Source of the DNA: Arthrobacter sp.
Lineage (GTDB): Bacteria > Actinomycetota > Actinomycetes > Actinomycetales > Micrococcaceae
Direction: 5' to 3'
Length of the DNA stretch: 12,008 bases
Assembly: GCA_025464545.1 (NCBI GenBank)
Contig: JAODMA010000337.1
Span: forward strand, 1 to 12,008
The notes under the pieces are model-generated. The model worked only from the letters and a program-made list of their open reading frames with translations. It searched no databases and had not been told where the DNA came from. Below, piece after piece: positions 6,353 through 12,008 of the stretch; the stretch's first letter is position 1, and each line of letters starts with the position of its first letter. Made by a program: the position numbers and the translations under genes.

Positions 6353-7189
6353 ATGAGTCCCACCATGACCAGGCCCGTCCGCTCCGAGATCGAGGCCGCT
6401 GGTCATCTCGGCCATGTATACGCTTCGCGCCGGTCGCCCGTCCCCGTCGCCGACGGCGGCCCGGATACCGTGTTGCCCGCGCCCGCCGTCGTGCTGGTCC
6501 ATGGGATAGGGGTCTCGCACCGCTACTTGCGGCGCCTGCACGGGGTGCTCGCCGAGTCCGTCGATACCTACTCGATCGACCTGCCCGGATTTGGAAGCAC
6601 GCCCCGACCGAAGCACACCCTCCCGGTCGCGGACCAGGCCTCCTACATCCTCGGGGCCATGGAGCAACTGGGCGTGCTCGACTTCGTCATCGTGGGGCAC
6701 TCAATGGGAGCCCAGTTCGCTATCGAGGCTGCCCGCCAGCAGCCGGCGCGCATTCCGTTCGTGGTCCTGATGGGTCCGGTCGTCGACTCCAAGCGCCGCA
6801 CCGTGACGCAGCAGGCCCTGGCGCTGGGCCAGGACAGCCTGTTCTTTGAGAGCCCCTCTTCCAACGCGCTGGTGTTCTCGGACTACCTCCGGTGCGGACC
6901 AGGCTGGTACCTCAAGAACCTCCGCGTCATGATGGAATACCGCACGGAGCAGCGGATCGCCGAAGTGGCGGCTCCCGTGCTCGTGGTCCGCGGCGCCAAC
7001 GATCCCGTGGCCTCCGCGGAGTGGTGCCGGCGCCTCGCTGAACGGGCCACGAGCGGCCGGCTGGCCGAAATCGCCGCGACCGGGCACGTCGTGCAGCACA
7101 ACCGCTCAGTCGAGGTGGCCGAGGCCATCCTGTCCTTCGCAGGACTTCCCGGCGCTTCCAGTGAGGCAACCCAGGAATTCAAGGCATGA
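6353..7189 (+). CDS. Alpha/beta hydrolase, first of a coupled pair
   Basis: This is a 278-residue cytoplasmic alpha/beta hydrolase with a complete triad. The oxyanion motif is VLVHGIG (residues 47-53) and the nucleophile elbow is GHSMG with Ser117. The acid is Asp217 in VRGANDPVA and the base is His245 in ATGHVVQH. DLPGFGSTPRP between them is typical of the epoxide hydrolase/MhpC-like group. Substrate is unknown; carbon-carbon bond hydrolases, esterases and lactonases share this pattern. Two in-frame ATGs are possible (6353 and 6365). Neither has a good ribosome site; the nearest GGAGG is about 22 nt before the first, so initiation may be weak or depend on the upstream gene. Its stop overlaps the next start by four bases (ATGA), which implies translational coupling. 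Confidence 0.9.
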   Translation: MSPTMTRPVRSEIEAAGHLGHVYASRRSPVPVADGGPDTVLPAPAVVLVHGIGVSHRYLRRLHGVLAESVDTYSIDLPGFGSTPRPKHTLPVADQASYILGAMEQLGVLDFVIVGHSMGAQFAIEAARQQPARIPFVVLMGPVVDSKRRTVTQQALALGQDSLFFESPSSNALVFSDYLRCGPGWYLKNLRVMMEYRTEQRIAEVAAPVLVVRGANDPVASAEWCRRLAERATSGRLAEIAATGHVVQHNRSVEVAEAILSFAGLPGASSEATQEFKA

Positions 7190-7857
7190 GAAGGGCCTTG
7201 CAGGCGGCCCGCTGGTGGGCAGAGGACTATCTCTACGCCGCCGTCCGGCAGCTGGACAGCGCGTTTTCGCGGACCCGCCCGGATGAGTTCCTCAGCGGCA
7301 CCGGCCGGCCCGTCGTCGTGATCCCTGGGATCTACGAGGACTGGCGCTTCATGCTGCCGCTGGTCAGGCGGCTGCACGAGGCGGGGCACCCGGTGCACGT
7401 GGTGACGCTGCTGCAGCGGAACCGGCTCGCCGTGCCCAAAGCCGCCGAGCTGATTTCGGGCTACATCAGCAAACAGAACCTCGAAGACGTGATGATTGTG
7501 GCACACAGCAAGGGCGGGCTGATCGGCAAGTACGTGATGATGTCCCAGGACCCGCAGGCGCGAATAAAGGGCATGGTGGCGGTGTGTACGCCGTTCTCCG
7601 GTTCCCGCTACGCGGCCTTCATGCTGCTGCCGAGCCTGCGCGCCTTCTCGCCCCAGAACGCGGTCACGCTGCAGCTCTCCCTTGAGGAGCGCGTCAACGA
7701 ACGCATCGCCTCCGTCTACGGACTCTTCGATCCGCACATCCCCGAGGGAAGCGTGCTCCCCGGTGCCCGGAACATCCAGCTGCAGACCGGCGGGCATTTC
7801 CGGATCCTGAGCCACGAGGATACGATCCGCACGATCCTGGCGGAGACAGGCGCCTAG
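7186..7857 (+). CDS. Lipase/esterase-like alpha/beta hydrolase, second of a coupled pair
   Basis: The 223 residues form a lipase-like alpha/beta hydrolase. VVVIPGIYEDW (residues 43-53) supplies the oxyanion region, and AHSKGG carries the nucleophile Ser108. VCTPFSGS is the TPhxG-like strand seen in triacylglycerol lipase and PGAP1-like families. Asp182 in LFDPHIPEGS and His204 in TGGHFRIL complete the triad. There is no signal peptide, although the N-terminal helix (RALQAARWWAEDYLYAAV) is amphipathic and could lie on a membrane. It starts within the stop of the previous gene (ATGA) and lacks a separate strong ribosome site. The pair may act on successive steps of one substrate or in a complex; this is inference. 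Its stop interlocks with the opposing GAF-ANTAR stop in CTAG. Confidence 0.88.
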   Translation: MRRALQAARWWAEDYLYAAVRQLDSAFSRTRPDEFLSGTGRPVVVIPGIYEDWRFMLPLVRRLHEAGHPVHVVTLLQRNRLAVPKAAELISGYISKQNLEDVMIVAHSKGGLIGKYVMMSQDPQARIKGMVAVCTPFSGSRYAAFMLLPSLRAFSPQNAVTLQLSLEERVNERIASVYGLFDPHIPEGSVLPGARNIQLQTGGHFRILSHEDTIRTILAETGA

Positions 7858-8639
7858 CTCTCGAAGTGGGTGCGGGCGGCGCCCTGGCCCAGCGACTCCA
7901 CGACGCCAGCCGCCACTATATGCAGCTTGACGTTGCGTGCGCTGGACGCCGATTTCAGCAGCTCGAACGCCTCGTCCTGGCTGCAACGGTTCTGCGCCAT
8001 GATGATGCCCACCGCGACGTCGATCCCGGTGCGCGTTTCGAGCGTCGCCAACAGGTTCGCCGCCGTATCGCTCGACTGCGCAAACCGGACCGCCAGGCGG
8101 AGCGCCATGGAGGTCTGGTTCACGAAGTCGCGGGCCAGTTCCAATGCCCTCGCATCGAAGCGGCCGGGACGGTGCGAATAGAGGTTGAGCGCGGCACGGG
8201 TGTCCCCGTCGAGCAGGAACGGCAGCGCCAGGATGGACCGCACGCCCTGCTCCCGGACGGTCGCGGCATATTGTGGCCAGCGGCCCTCGGTGTCCAGATC
8301 GGGAACGTGGACCGTTTCCTGCTCCCGGGAGGCCGTCACGCACGGGCCGTCGCCAAAGGCATACTGGATCTCATCCATGGCCTGGGCAGCCGGACTGCTG
8401 CTGGCGACCGTTGCGGCTTTCCGATGCTGAAGGAGGGTGATACCGCAGAGAATCTCGTCCCCGGGTTCCGACAGGCTTCGTGCGGAAACCCGTGCCAGTT
8501 CGCGCAGAAATTCCTCAACGTCGGCGCTTTCCAGCACCAGCTCGTGCAGGTGTTGGGTAATGGAAGATGCATCAAGGGTTGATTCGTCTGTTGACGTTGC
8601 GGTTGACTCCGTGGCCACTATCTCTTCGCGCCGTTTCAC
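7854..8639 (-). CDS. GAF and ANTAR domain-containing regulator (second copy type)
   Basis: This is a 261-residue cytoplasmic regulator. A Ser/Thr-rich N-terminus (about 1-25) precedes a GAF domain at about 30-185, with FGDGPCVTA at 95-103 and VPDLDTEGRWPQY at 112-124. The ANTAR domain spans about 195-246 (IDVAVGIIMAQNRCSQDEAFELLKSAS, then NVKLHIVA). By family it senses a signal through GAF and binds structured RNA through ANTAR. Its ANTAR core has GIIM where the first regulator has GILM, and the two proteins are only distantly alike, so this is not a recent duplication. The start is GTG at 8639; an in-frame GTG at 8618 has GAAGAG close upstream and is an alternative. Both ribosome sites are weak. 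A TATAAT-bearing promoter lies about 100 bp upstream. Confidence 0.9.
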   Translation of the reverse strand: MKRREEIVATESTATSTDESTLDASSITQHLHELVLESADVEEFLRELARVSARSLSEPGDEILCGITLLQHRKAATVASSSPAAQAMDEIQYAFGDGPCVTASREQETVHVPDLDTEGRWPQYAATVREQGVRSILALPFLLDGDTRAALNLYSHRPGRFDARALELARDFVNQTSMALRLAVRFAQSSDTAANLLATLETRTGIDVAVGIIMAQNRCSQDEAFELLKSASSARNVKLHIVAAGVVESLGQGAARTHFES

Positions 8640-8748
8640 TCAGGTCAGATCCATGCGGTGGCGCGGCAATCCTCCTGCGGCGGTGAGGAGGGCAGCGGCC
8701 AGCCGGATCGATGAACAATCCAACGGCCCGCTGCAAAACCGTACGGAA

Positions 8749-8778
8749 ATTATATACATTCGGTCACTGCTTTTTTAA
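8749..8778 (-). promoter_or_regulatory. Promoter of the second GAF-ANTAR gene
   Basis: On the minus strand, TTAAAA (8773-8778, four of six) is followed after 18 bases by a perfect TATAAT (8749-8754). Transcription would start near 8742 and give a leader of about 100 nt. The AT-rich stretch is unusual for this GC-rich window. Confidence 0.5.
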
Positions 8779-8781
8779 TTC

Positions 8782-8811
8782 GGTTCCTGGCCCACGCCCG
8801 CGTGTGGAACC
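8782..8811. repeat. Hairpin 1 upstream of the fusion gene
   Basis: GGTTCC (8782-8787) pairs with GGAACC (8806-8811). Inside, CACGC (8793-8797) pairs with GCGTG (8800-8804) around a two-base loop, separated from the outer stem by an asymmetric internal loop. Confidence 0.4.
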
Positions 8812-8817
8812 AGGATC

Positions 8818-8840
8818 TGCCCGGGTTCCGAATCCGGGCA
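8818..8840. repeat. Hairpin 2 upstream of the fusion gene
   Basis: TGCCCGG (8818-8824) pairs with CCGGGCA (8834-8840). The stem extends inward by G-T, T-A and T-A pairs to a CCG triloop, ten pairs in total. No plus-strand gene ends nearby, so it is not an ordinary terminator of a preceding gene. Confidence 0.5.
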
Positions 8841-8899
8841 TAAAGGCCCTCACCTGCTTCGCTATCCTGACCCATAGTGGAAGGAGAAACCATCTGCTC

Positions 8900-8936
8900 C
8901 CTCCTCCCGGCTTTCCGGTGCCCTGCCGGGAGGAGG
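8900..8936. repeat. Hairpin 3 upstream of the fusion gene, carrying a Shine-Dalgarno-like arm
   Basis: CCTCCTCCCGGC (8900-8911) and GCCGGGAGGAGG (8925-8936) are perfect 12-bp complements around a 13-base loop. The right arm contains GGGAGGAGG, an excellent anti-16S match, but the start codon is 38 nt further on and uses a weaker GGAAAG site. The arm may therefore sequester, or pause, ribosomes or act as a regulatory RNA element. Confidence 0.55.
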
Positions 8937-8974
8937 CTTAGGGCGGCCGAAGTCTCACGTGGAAAGCCTTGGCG

Positions 8975-10327
8975 ATGAGCATTTTTGAGGACAGGGTCGA
9001 CGCCGGTCGGCAGCTGGGGCGGCAACTCAGGGAACTGCGCGGACAGGACATTGTGGTCCTGGGGTTGCCCCGCGGAGGGGTTCCGGTCGCCTTCGAGGTG
9101 GCTGCGGCCCTGGACGCCCCCCTGGACGTGATCGTGGTCAGGAAACTGGGTCTCCCGTACCAGCCCGAACTTGCCATGGGCGCCATCGGCGAGGGCGGCA
9201 CGCGTGTGCTGGAAGAGCGCGTACTCGCGCAGGCCCAGGTGTCCGAAAAGGAATTGCAGGATGTCGAAGTGCGCGAACGGGCCGTGCTGGAGAGCCGGGT
9301 AACCCAGTTCCGGAGGGGGCGGGCCCGGCGGGACCTCACCGGCCGCATCGCGGTGATCGTGGACGATGGGATCGCGACCGGATCGACCGCCCGGGTCGCC
9401 TGCCGGATCGCCCGGAGGCTTGGTGCAGCACGGGTGGTTCTCGCCGTTCCGGTGGCCCCGGCCGACACCATCGGGGCCCTGATCGAGCCGGACGAAGTCG
9501 TCTGCCTGGCGACGCCGCGGCACTTCTCCGCCGTGGGCTACCACTACCGTGACTTCTCGCCGACGGAAGACGACGAGGTGGTGCAGCTGCTGGATGCAGC
9601 CGCGAGGCGGCTGCAGAATTCGGTTCTGGAGGCCAACGCGACGGATGGAGATGGACTCGAGCCGGCGGAGTTTGACGGGGAAGTCGAGGTACCCTCCCGC
9701 GGCGTCCGTCTCCAGGGCCAGCTGCACCTCCCTGTGCTGACGCAAGGGGTTGTCCTGTTCGCGCATGGCAGCGGCAGCAGCAGGCACAGTCCGCGGAACC
9801 GGTTCGTGGCGGGTGTGCTCCAGCAGGCGGGTCTGGGCACGTTGCTGCTGGACCTGCTGACTCCGGGGGAGGAACGGAACCGCGACAATGTCTTCAACAT
9901 CGAGCTGCTGGCCCGTCGGTTGTCCTCCGCCACGGACTGGTTGGCCACGAGGGAAGACACTGCTTCCTGCAAGGCCGGCTATCTCGGTGCGAGCACCGGC
10001 GCCGGCGCTGCGCTGTGGGCGGCCTCCGAACCCGTAGCCAGGGTTGATGCCGTGGTGTCCCGCGGAGGGCGGCCCGATCTGGCCGGTCCGCGGCTTTCAG
10101 CCGTGCGGTCGCCGACCCTCCTGATCGTGGGAAGCCTTGATTTCGAGGTGCTGGAGCTGAACCGGAAGGCGAAGTCCATGATGCGCTGCCCGAACCAGCT
10201 GGCCGTTGTGCAGGGCGCCACCCATCTCTTTGAAGAACCGGGCACGCTGGCGGCCGCCGCCATCCTCGCCCGGGACTGGTTCATCCAATATCTCCTGCCC
10301 GCCGCGGAAACCCCCGCCCACGTGTAA
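8975..10327 (+). CDS. Phosphoribosyltransferase fused to an alpha/beta (dienelactone hydrolase-like) hydrolase
   Basis: This 450-residue protein has two domains. Residues about 1-215 are a type I phosphoribosyltransferase: LGLPRGGVPVAFEVA, VVRKLGLPYQPELAMGA, and the PRPP-binding loop VIVDDGIATGSTA (about 127-139). After a linker, residues about 235-445 form an alpha/beta hydrolase with FAHGSGSS (oxyanion), GASTGAG (Ser340), VGSLDFEVL (Asp389) and GATHLFEEPG (His417). Both active sites look intact. The same order occurs, from memory, in Mycobacterium tuberculosis Rv0571c (DosR dormancy regulon, function unknown). The base or cofactor substrate is unknown. ATG at 8975 is chosen because GGAAAG lies 8 nt upstream; the in-frame TTG at 8969 is too close to it. 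The upstream gap carries three hairpins and a strong hairpin follows the stop. Confidence 0.9.
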   Translation: MSIFEDRVDAGRQLGRQLRELRGQDIVVLGLPRGGVPVAFEVAAALDAPLDVIVVRKLGLPYQPELAMGAIGEGGTRVLEERVLAQAQVSEKELQDVEVRERAVLESRVTQFRRGRARRDLTGRIAVIVDDGIATGSTARVACRIARRLGAARVVLAVPVAPADTIGALIEPDEVVCLATPRHFSAVGYHYRDFSPTEDDEVVQLLDAAARRLQNSVLEANATDGDGLEPAEFDGEVEVPSRGVRLQGQLHLPVLTQGVVLFAHGSGSSRHSPRNRFVAGVLQQAGLGTLLLDLLTPGEERNRDNVFNIELLARRLSSATDWLATREDTASCKAGYLGASTGAGAALWAASEPVARVDAVVSRGGRPDLAGPRLSAVRSPTLLIVGSLDFEVLELNRKAKSMMRCPNQLAVVQGATHLFEEPGTLAAAAILARDWFIQYLLPAAETPAHV

Positions 10328-10329
10328 CG

Positions 10330-10350
10330 TCCCCGGGCGGAGCCCGGGGA
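10330..10350 (+). terminator. Terminator hairpin of the fusion gene
   Basis: TCCCCGGGC and GCCCGGGGA form a perfect 9-bp GC-rich stem with a GGA loop, 2 bp after the stop codon. A weaker ACCCG/CGGGT pair (10351-10371) follows directly. There is no T-tract. Confidence 0.6.
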
Positions 10351-10429
10351 ACCCGTACCCTGGCACCGGGTGGCTCTTCAACGAACCGGAGGGCCGGCCC
10401 GGCGGGCTGCATCGGGTCACGGACCGTTC

Positions 10430-10435
10430 TAGGGT
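10430..10435 (+). promoter_or_regulatory. Weak candidate -10 box for the epimerase gene
   Basis: TAGGGT lies 32 bases before the ATG, resembling the TAGAGT proposed before the PfpI-like gene. No good -35 hexamer is seen at 17 bases. Confidence 0.22.
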
Positions 10436-10467
10436 GGGACAGACCACACCACCCAGAGGAGACCCTG

Positions 10468-11340
10468 ATGAGAGTTGCTGTTACCGGAGGAAGCGGAAAG
10501 CTCGGCCGGAGCGTTGTCCGCCGGCTGCGCGAAGACGGCCATGCGGTCACCAACCTGGACCGTGCGGGCGTGCGCGGCCCCGGCTTTGCCGAGGTTGACC
10601 TGCGCAATTACGGACAGGTCGTGGATGTTGTCCTGGGGCTGGAGGACCGGTCCGCCGGCTTCGATGCCATCGTGCATCTGGCCGCGATCCCTGCTCCGGG
10701 GTTTGCGCCGGACGCCGCCACCTTCGAGAACAACATGCAGGCCACCTACAACGTGTTCCAGGCTGCCCGCCGCGCCGGAATCAAGAGGATTGTCTACGCC
10801 TCCAGCGAGACGGTCCTGGGGCTGCCGTTCGACGTCGATCCTCCGTACATCCCGGTCGACGAGGAATACCCGGCCCGGCCGGAAAGCACGTACTCGCTGG
10901 TCAAGCACCTCGAGGAGCAAATGGCCATCCAGCTCACCCGCTGGGACCCGGACCTGAGCATCACGGCCCTGCGCTTCTCCAACGTCATGGACCCGGAAGA
11001 CTATGAGGAATTCCCCTCCTTCGACTCCGATGCGCACCTGCGCAAGTGGAACCTCTGGGGCTACATTGACGGCCGCGATGGCGCCCAAGCGGTGGCTCTG
11101 GCCCTGGAGCACGCCAGGCCCGGCTTCGAAGCGTTCATCATCGCCAATGAGGACACCGTGATGGGCCGGTCAAGCGCCAGCCTCGCCGCGGAAGTTTTCC
11201 CGGCAGTGAAAGTGGTCAAGGACCTGGGCGAGCATGAGACCCTGCTCTCGATCGACAAGGCCAAGCAGGTGCTGGGGTTTGCCCCGGAGCACAGCTGGCG
11301 GAGCTACCACCCGCTCCGCACCACTCCCACGGAAGACTGA
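10468..11340 (+). CDS. NAD-dependent epimerase/dehydratase family protein (extended SDR)
   Basis: This is a 290-residue cytoplasmic short-chain dehydrogenase/reductase of the extended, sugar-epimerase-like class. TGGSGKLG (residues 6-13) is the Rossmann glycine motif. Asp31 at the end of strand 2 (NLDR) favours NAD over NADP. HLAAIPAP follows at 70-77. SSET (112-115) and Tyr142-x3-Lys146 in TYSLVKHLEE form the catalytic set. The C-terminal region (RFSNVMDPEDYEEFPSF, GYIDGRDGAQAVALAL) gives substrate specificity, but the substrate, perhaps a nucleotide sugar, sugar acid or other small molecule, cannot be named. GAGGAG lies 6 nt before the ATG. It is separated from the fusion gene by a terminator and converges on the GntR-type regulator. 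Confidence 0.92.
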   Translation: MRVAVTGGSGKLGRSVVRRLREDGHAVTNLDRAGVRGPGFAEVDLRNYGQVVDVVLGLEDRSAGFDAIVHLAAIPAPGFAPDAATFENNMQATYNVFQAARRAGIKRIVYASSETVLGLPFDVDPPYIPVDEEYPARPESTYSLVKHLEEQMAIQLTRWDPDLSITALRFSNVMDPEDYEEFPSFDSDAHLRKWNLWGYIDGRDGAQAVALALEHARPGFEAFIIANEDTVMGRSSASLAAEVFPAVKVVKDLGEHETLLSIDKAKQVLGFAPEHSWRSYHPLRTTPTED

Positions 11341-11350
11341 GCCCGCCCGT

Positions 11351-11399
11351 CCTCCCACGGAAGGAAAGATGCTGCGGTTGCGGGAGGGCGTGTCACGCC
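11351..11399. terminator. Possible bidirectional terminator between epimerase and GntR genes
   Basis: CCTCCC (11351-11356) pairs with GGGAGG (11382-11387) over a 25-base loop. Directly after it, GGCGTG-T-CACGCC (11387-11399) is a perfect short palindrome overlapping the GntR stop. Position between convergent genes supports termination; stems are short. Confidence 0.35.
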
Positions 11400-12008
11400 G
11401 TGGCGGCGCCAATGGCAGTGCTGACAGGTGCCGTCGCCCGGGCTGGGGCAGGCACTGTTGCCGGCTCAGCCGGGTGGTGGCTGGACCAGATATCACCCAT
11501 CTCCTCGGTGGACTGCTCCACGATCCGGCTCATGGCGGCGTGCGCTGCGGTTGCCTCGCTGCGCTGGATGGCGCTGGCCACGTCCACGTGCAGCTGCAGG
11601 GCCTCGTGGTCCGGGAGCTGCGGCATCAGGCCGTGCTCGGTACGCCCGGTCAGCACCTCGGCGACGAGGTTGTGCAGCTGGGAAAACATGGGGTTGCCGG
11701 AGGCCCGGAGCACCGCGGCGTGGACCTCGATGTCCAGCCGGAGGAATTCGTCCCGGTCACCGCGCTGGCCCGCCGCCCACAGCCGCGCGGCCTGGGACAC
11801 GAGGTCGCTGCCGGCATCCCACGAGGCGCGTTCGGCGGCAAGCCGGGCAGCTTGCGGTTCGATCGCCCCGCGGAGTTCGTTGAGCGCCCGAAGTTGCTCC
11901 AGCCGTCTGGAGGAGGCGAGGCGCCAGCGGATGACCTGGGGGTCGTAGAGGTTCCAGCACTCTTCCGGCTGCACCACCGTCCCCAGCCGCCGGCGTGATT
12001 CCAGCATC
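11393..12008 (-). CDS. FadR-subfamily GntR regulator, FCD ligand domain; N-terminal DNA-binding domain off the right edge
   Basis: About 204 residues of the C-terminal part are visible. The first stretch, ESRRRLGTVVQPEECWNLYDPQVIRW, is the usual end of a GntR winged helix plus the linker of the FadR subfamily. An all-helical FCD effector domain follows (about visible residues 35-165). It includes RLDIEVHAAVLRASGNPMF, with an Asp and a His of the expected metal/ligand site, and DHEALQLHVDVASAIQRS. The last His of the classic FCD site (usually near M-x-x-H-L) reads R-I-V here, so metal binding may be incomplete. The C-terminus has a 25-residue Ala/Pro/Thr-rich tail, probably disordered. The ATG at the edge is internal, not the start. 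Members repress or activate nearby sugar or organic-acid catabolic genes; the target lies outside this window or may include the epimerase. Confidence 0.88.
   Translation of the reverse strand, partial: MLESRRRLGTVVQPEECWNLYDPQVIRWRLASSRRLEQLRALNELRGAIEPQAARLAAERASWDAGSDLVSQAARLWAAGQRGDRDEFLRLDIEVHAAVLRASGNPMFSQLHNLVAEVLTGRTEHGLMPQLPDHEALQLHVDVASAIQRSEATAAHAAMSRIVEQSTEEMGDIWSSHHPAEPATVPAPARATAPVSTAIGAATA

Larger units (their letters stand above)
8640..8974. other. 335-bp divergent intergenic region with structured elements
   Basis: No supportable gene lies here. It holds a minus-strand promoter for the GAF-ANTAR gene (8749-8778), an AT-rich core, and three hairpin-forming repeats (8782-8811, 8818-8840, 8900-8936) on the side of the fusion gene. 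A 76-codon frame (8711-8941) and a 33-codon GTG frame ending in the ATGA of the fusion gene (8877-8978) lack ribosome sites. Confidence 0.6.

Noticed and set aside
6883..8343. 486-codon minus-strand open frame across the hydrolase pair and GAF-ANTAR gene
   Set aside because: It overlaps three well-supported genes, has low-complexity Arg/His/Gly composition and no ribosome site or family motif.
8818..8840. GGGTTCCGAATCC resembles a tRNA T-arm, hinting at a tRNA or phage attachment site
   Set aside because: There is one extra base in the loop, no acceptor stem, anticodon arm or CCA around it, and no integrase or direct repeat in the window.
8711..8941. 76-codon frame in the gap before the fusion gene
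   Set aside because: No ribosome site, crosses three hairpins and the protein looks random.
8877..8978. 33-codon GTG frame whose stop overlaps the fusion gene's start as ATGA (possible leader peptide)
   Set aside because: The overlap is suggestive, but no ribosome site precedes the GTG and the peptide shows no attenuation-like codon runs.
8750..9787. 345-codon minus-strand frame opposite the PRTase domain
   Set aside because: Antisense to motif-bearing PRTase sequence and running through hairpins and a promoter; no protein character.

Overview
The window looks like chromosome from a high-GC actinomycete, most likely Arthrobacter or a close relative in the Micrococcaceae. The evidence is the G/C-rich third codon positions, purine-rich ribosome sites before most genes, several GTG starts, two GAF-ANTAR proteins, and small families typical of actinobacteria (DUF6221, DUF2630). 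The genus is an inference from protein character; no rRNA or other taxonomic marker is present. No tRNA, CRISPR array, insertion sequence, integrase or phage gene was found.

Layout, left to right. Positions 1-1963 carry three minus-strand genes: a secreted subtilisin-type (S8) protease cut by the left edge before its catalytic serine, a 74-residue Cys/His protein, and a DUF6221 protein. A divergent regulatory gap leads to a plus-strand GAF-ANTAR regulator (2069-2761). Minus-strand CapA-like and DUF2630 genes follow (2816-4161). Next on the plus strand are a DJ-1/PfpI family protein (4366-4932), ended by a striking 48-bp near-perfect palindrome, and a PhnB/VOC protein (5178-5591). Two small acidic hypothetical genes diverge from a shared 231-bp gap (5613-6299). 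Two alpha/beta hydrolases overlap by ATGA (6353-7857) and meet a second GAF-ANTAR regulator tail to tail on the minus strand (7854-8639). After a 335-bp structured gap comes a phosphoribosyltransferase fused to an alpha/beta hydrolase (8975-10327). An NAD-dependent epimerase-like gene (10468-11340) then converges on a FadR-type GntR regulator whose DNA-binding domain lies beyond the right edge.

This is mostly a set of one- and two-gene units, not one pathway. The content (PfpI-like protein, GAF-ANTAR sensors, VOC protein, hydrolases, PRTase-hydrolase fusion) is what one often finds among stress or stationary-phase accessory genes, but no shared regulation is proven. The strongest leads are the PRTase-hydrolase fusion with three strong hairpins upstream of it, the two GAF-ANTAR proteins (possible RNA-binding antiterminators) with inverted repeats in nearby leaders, and the coupled hydrolase pair. 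I did not find convincing evidence of a wholly new multi-gene system.
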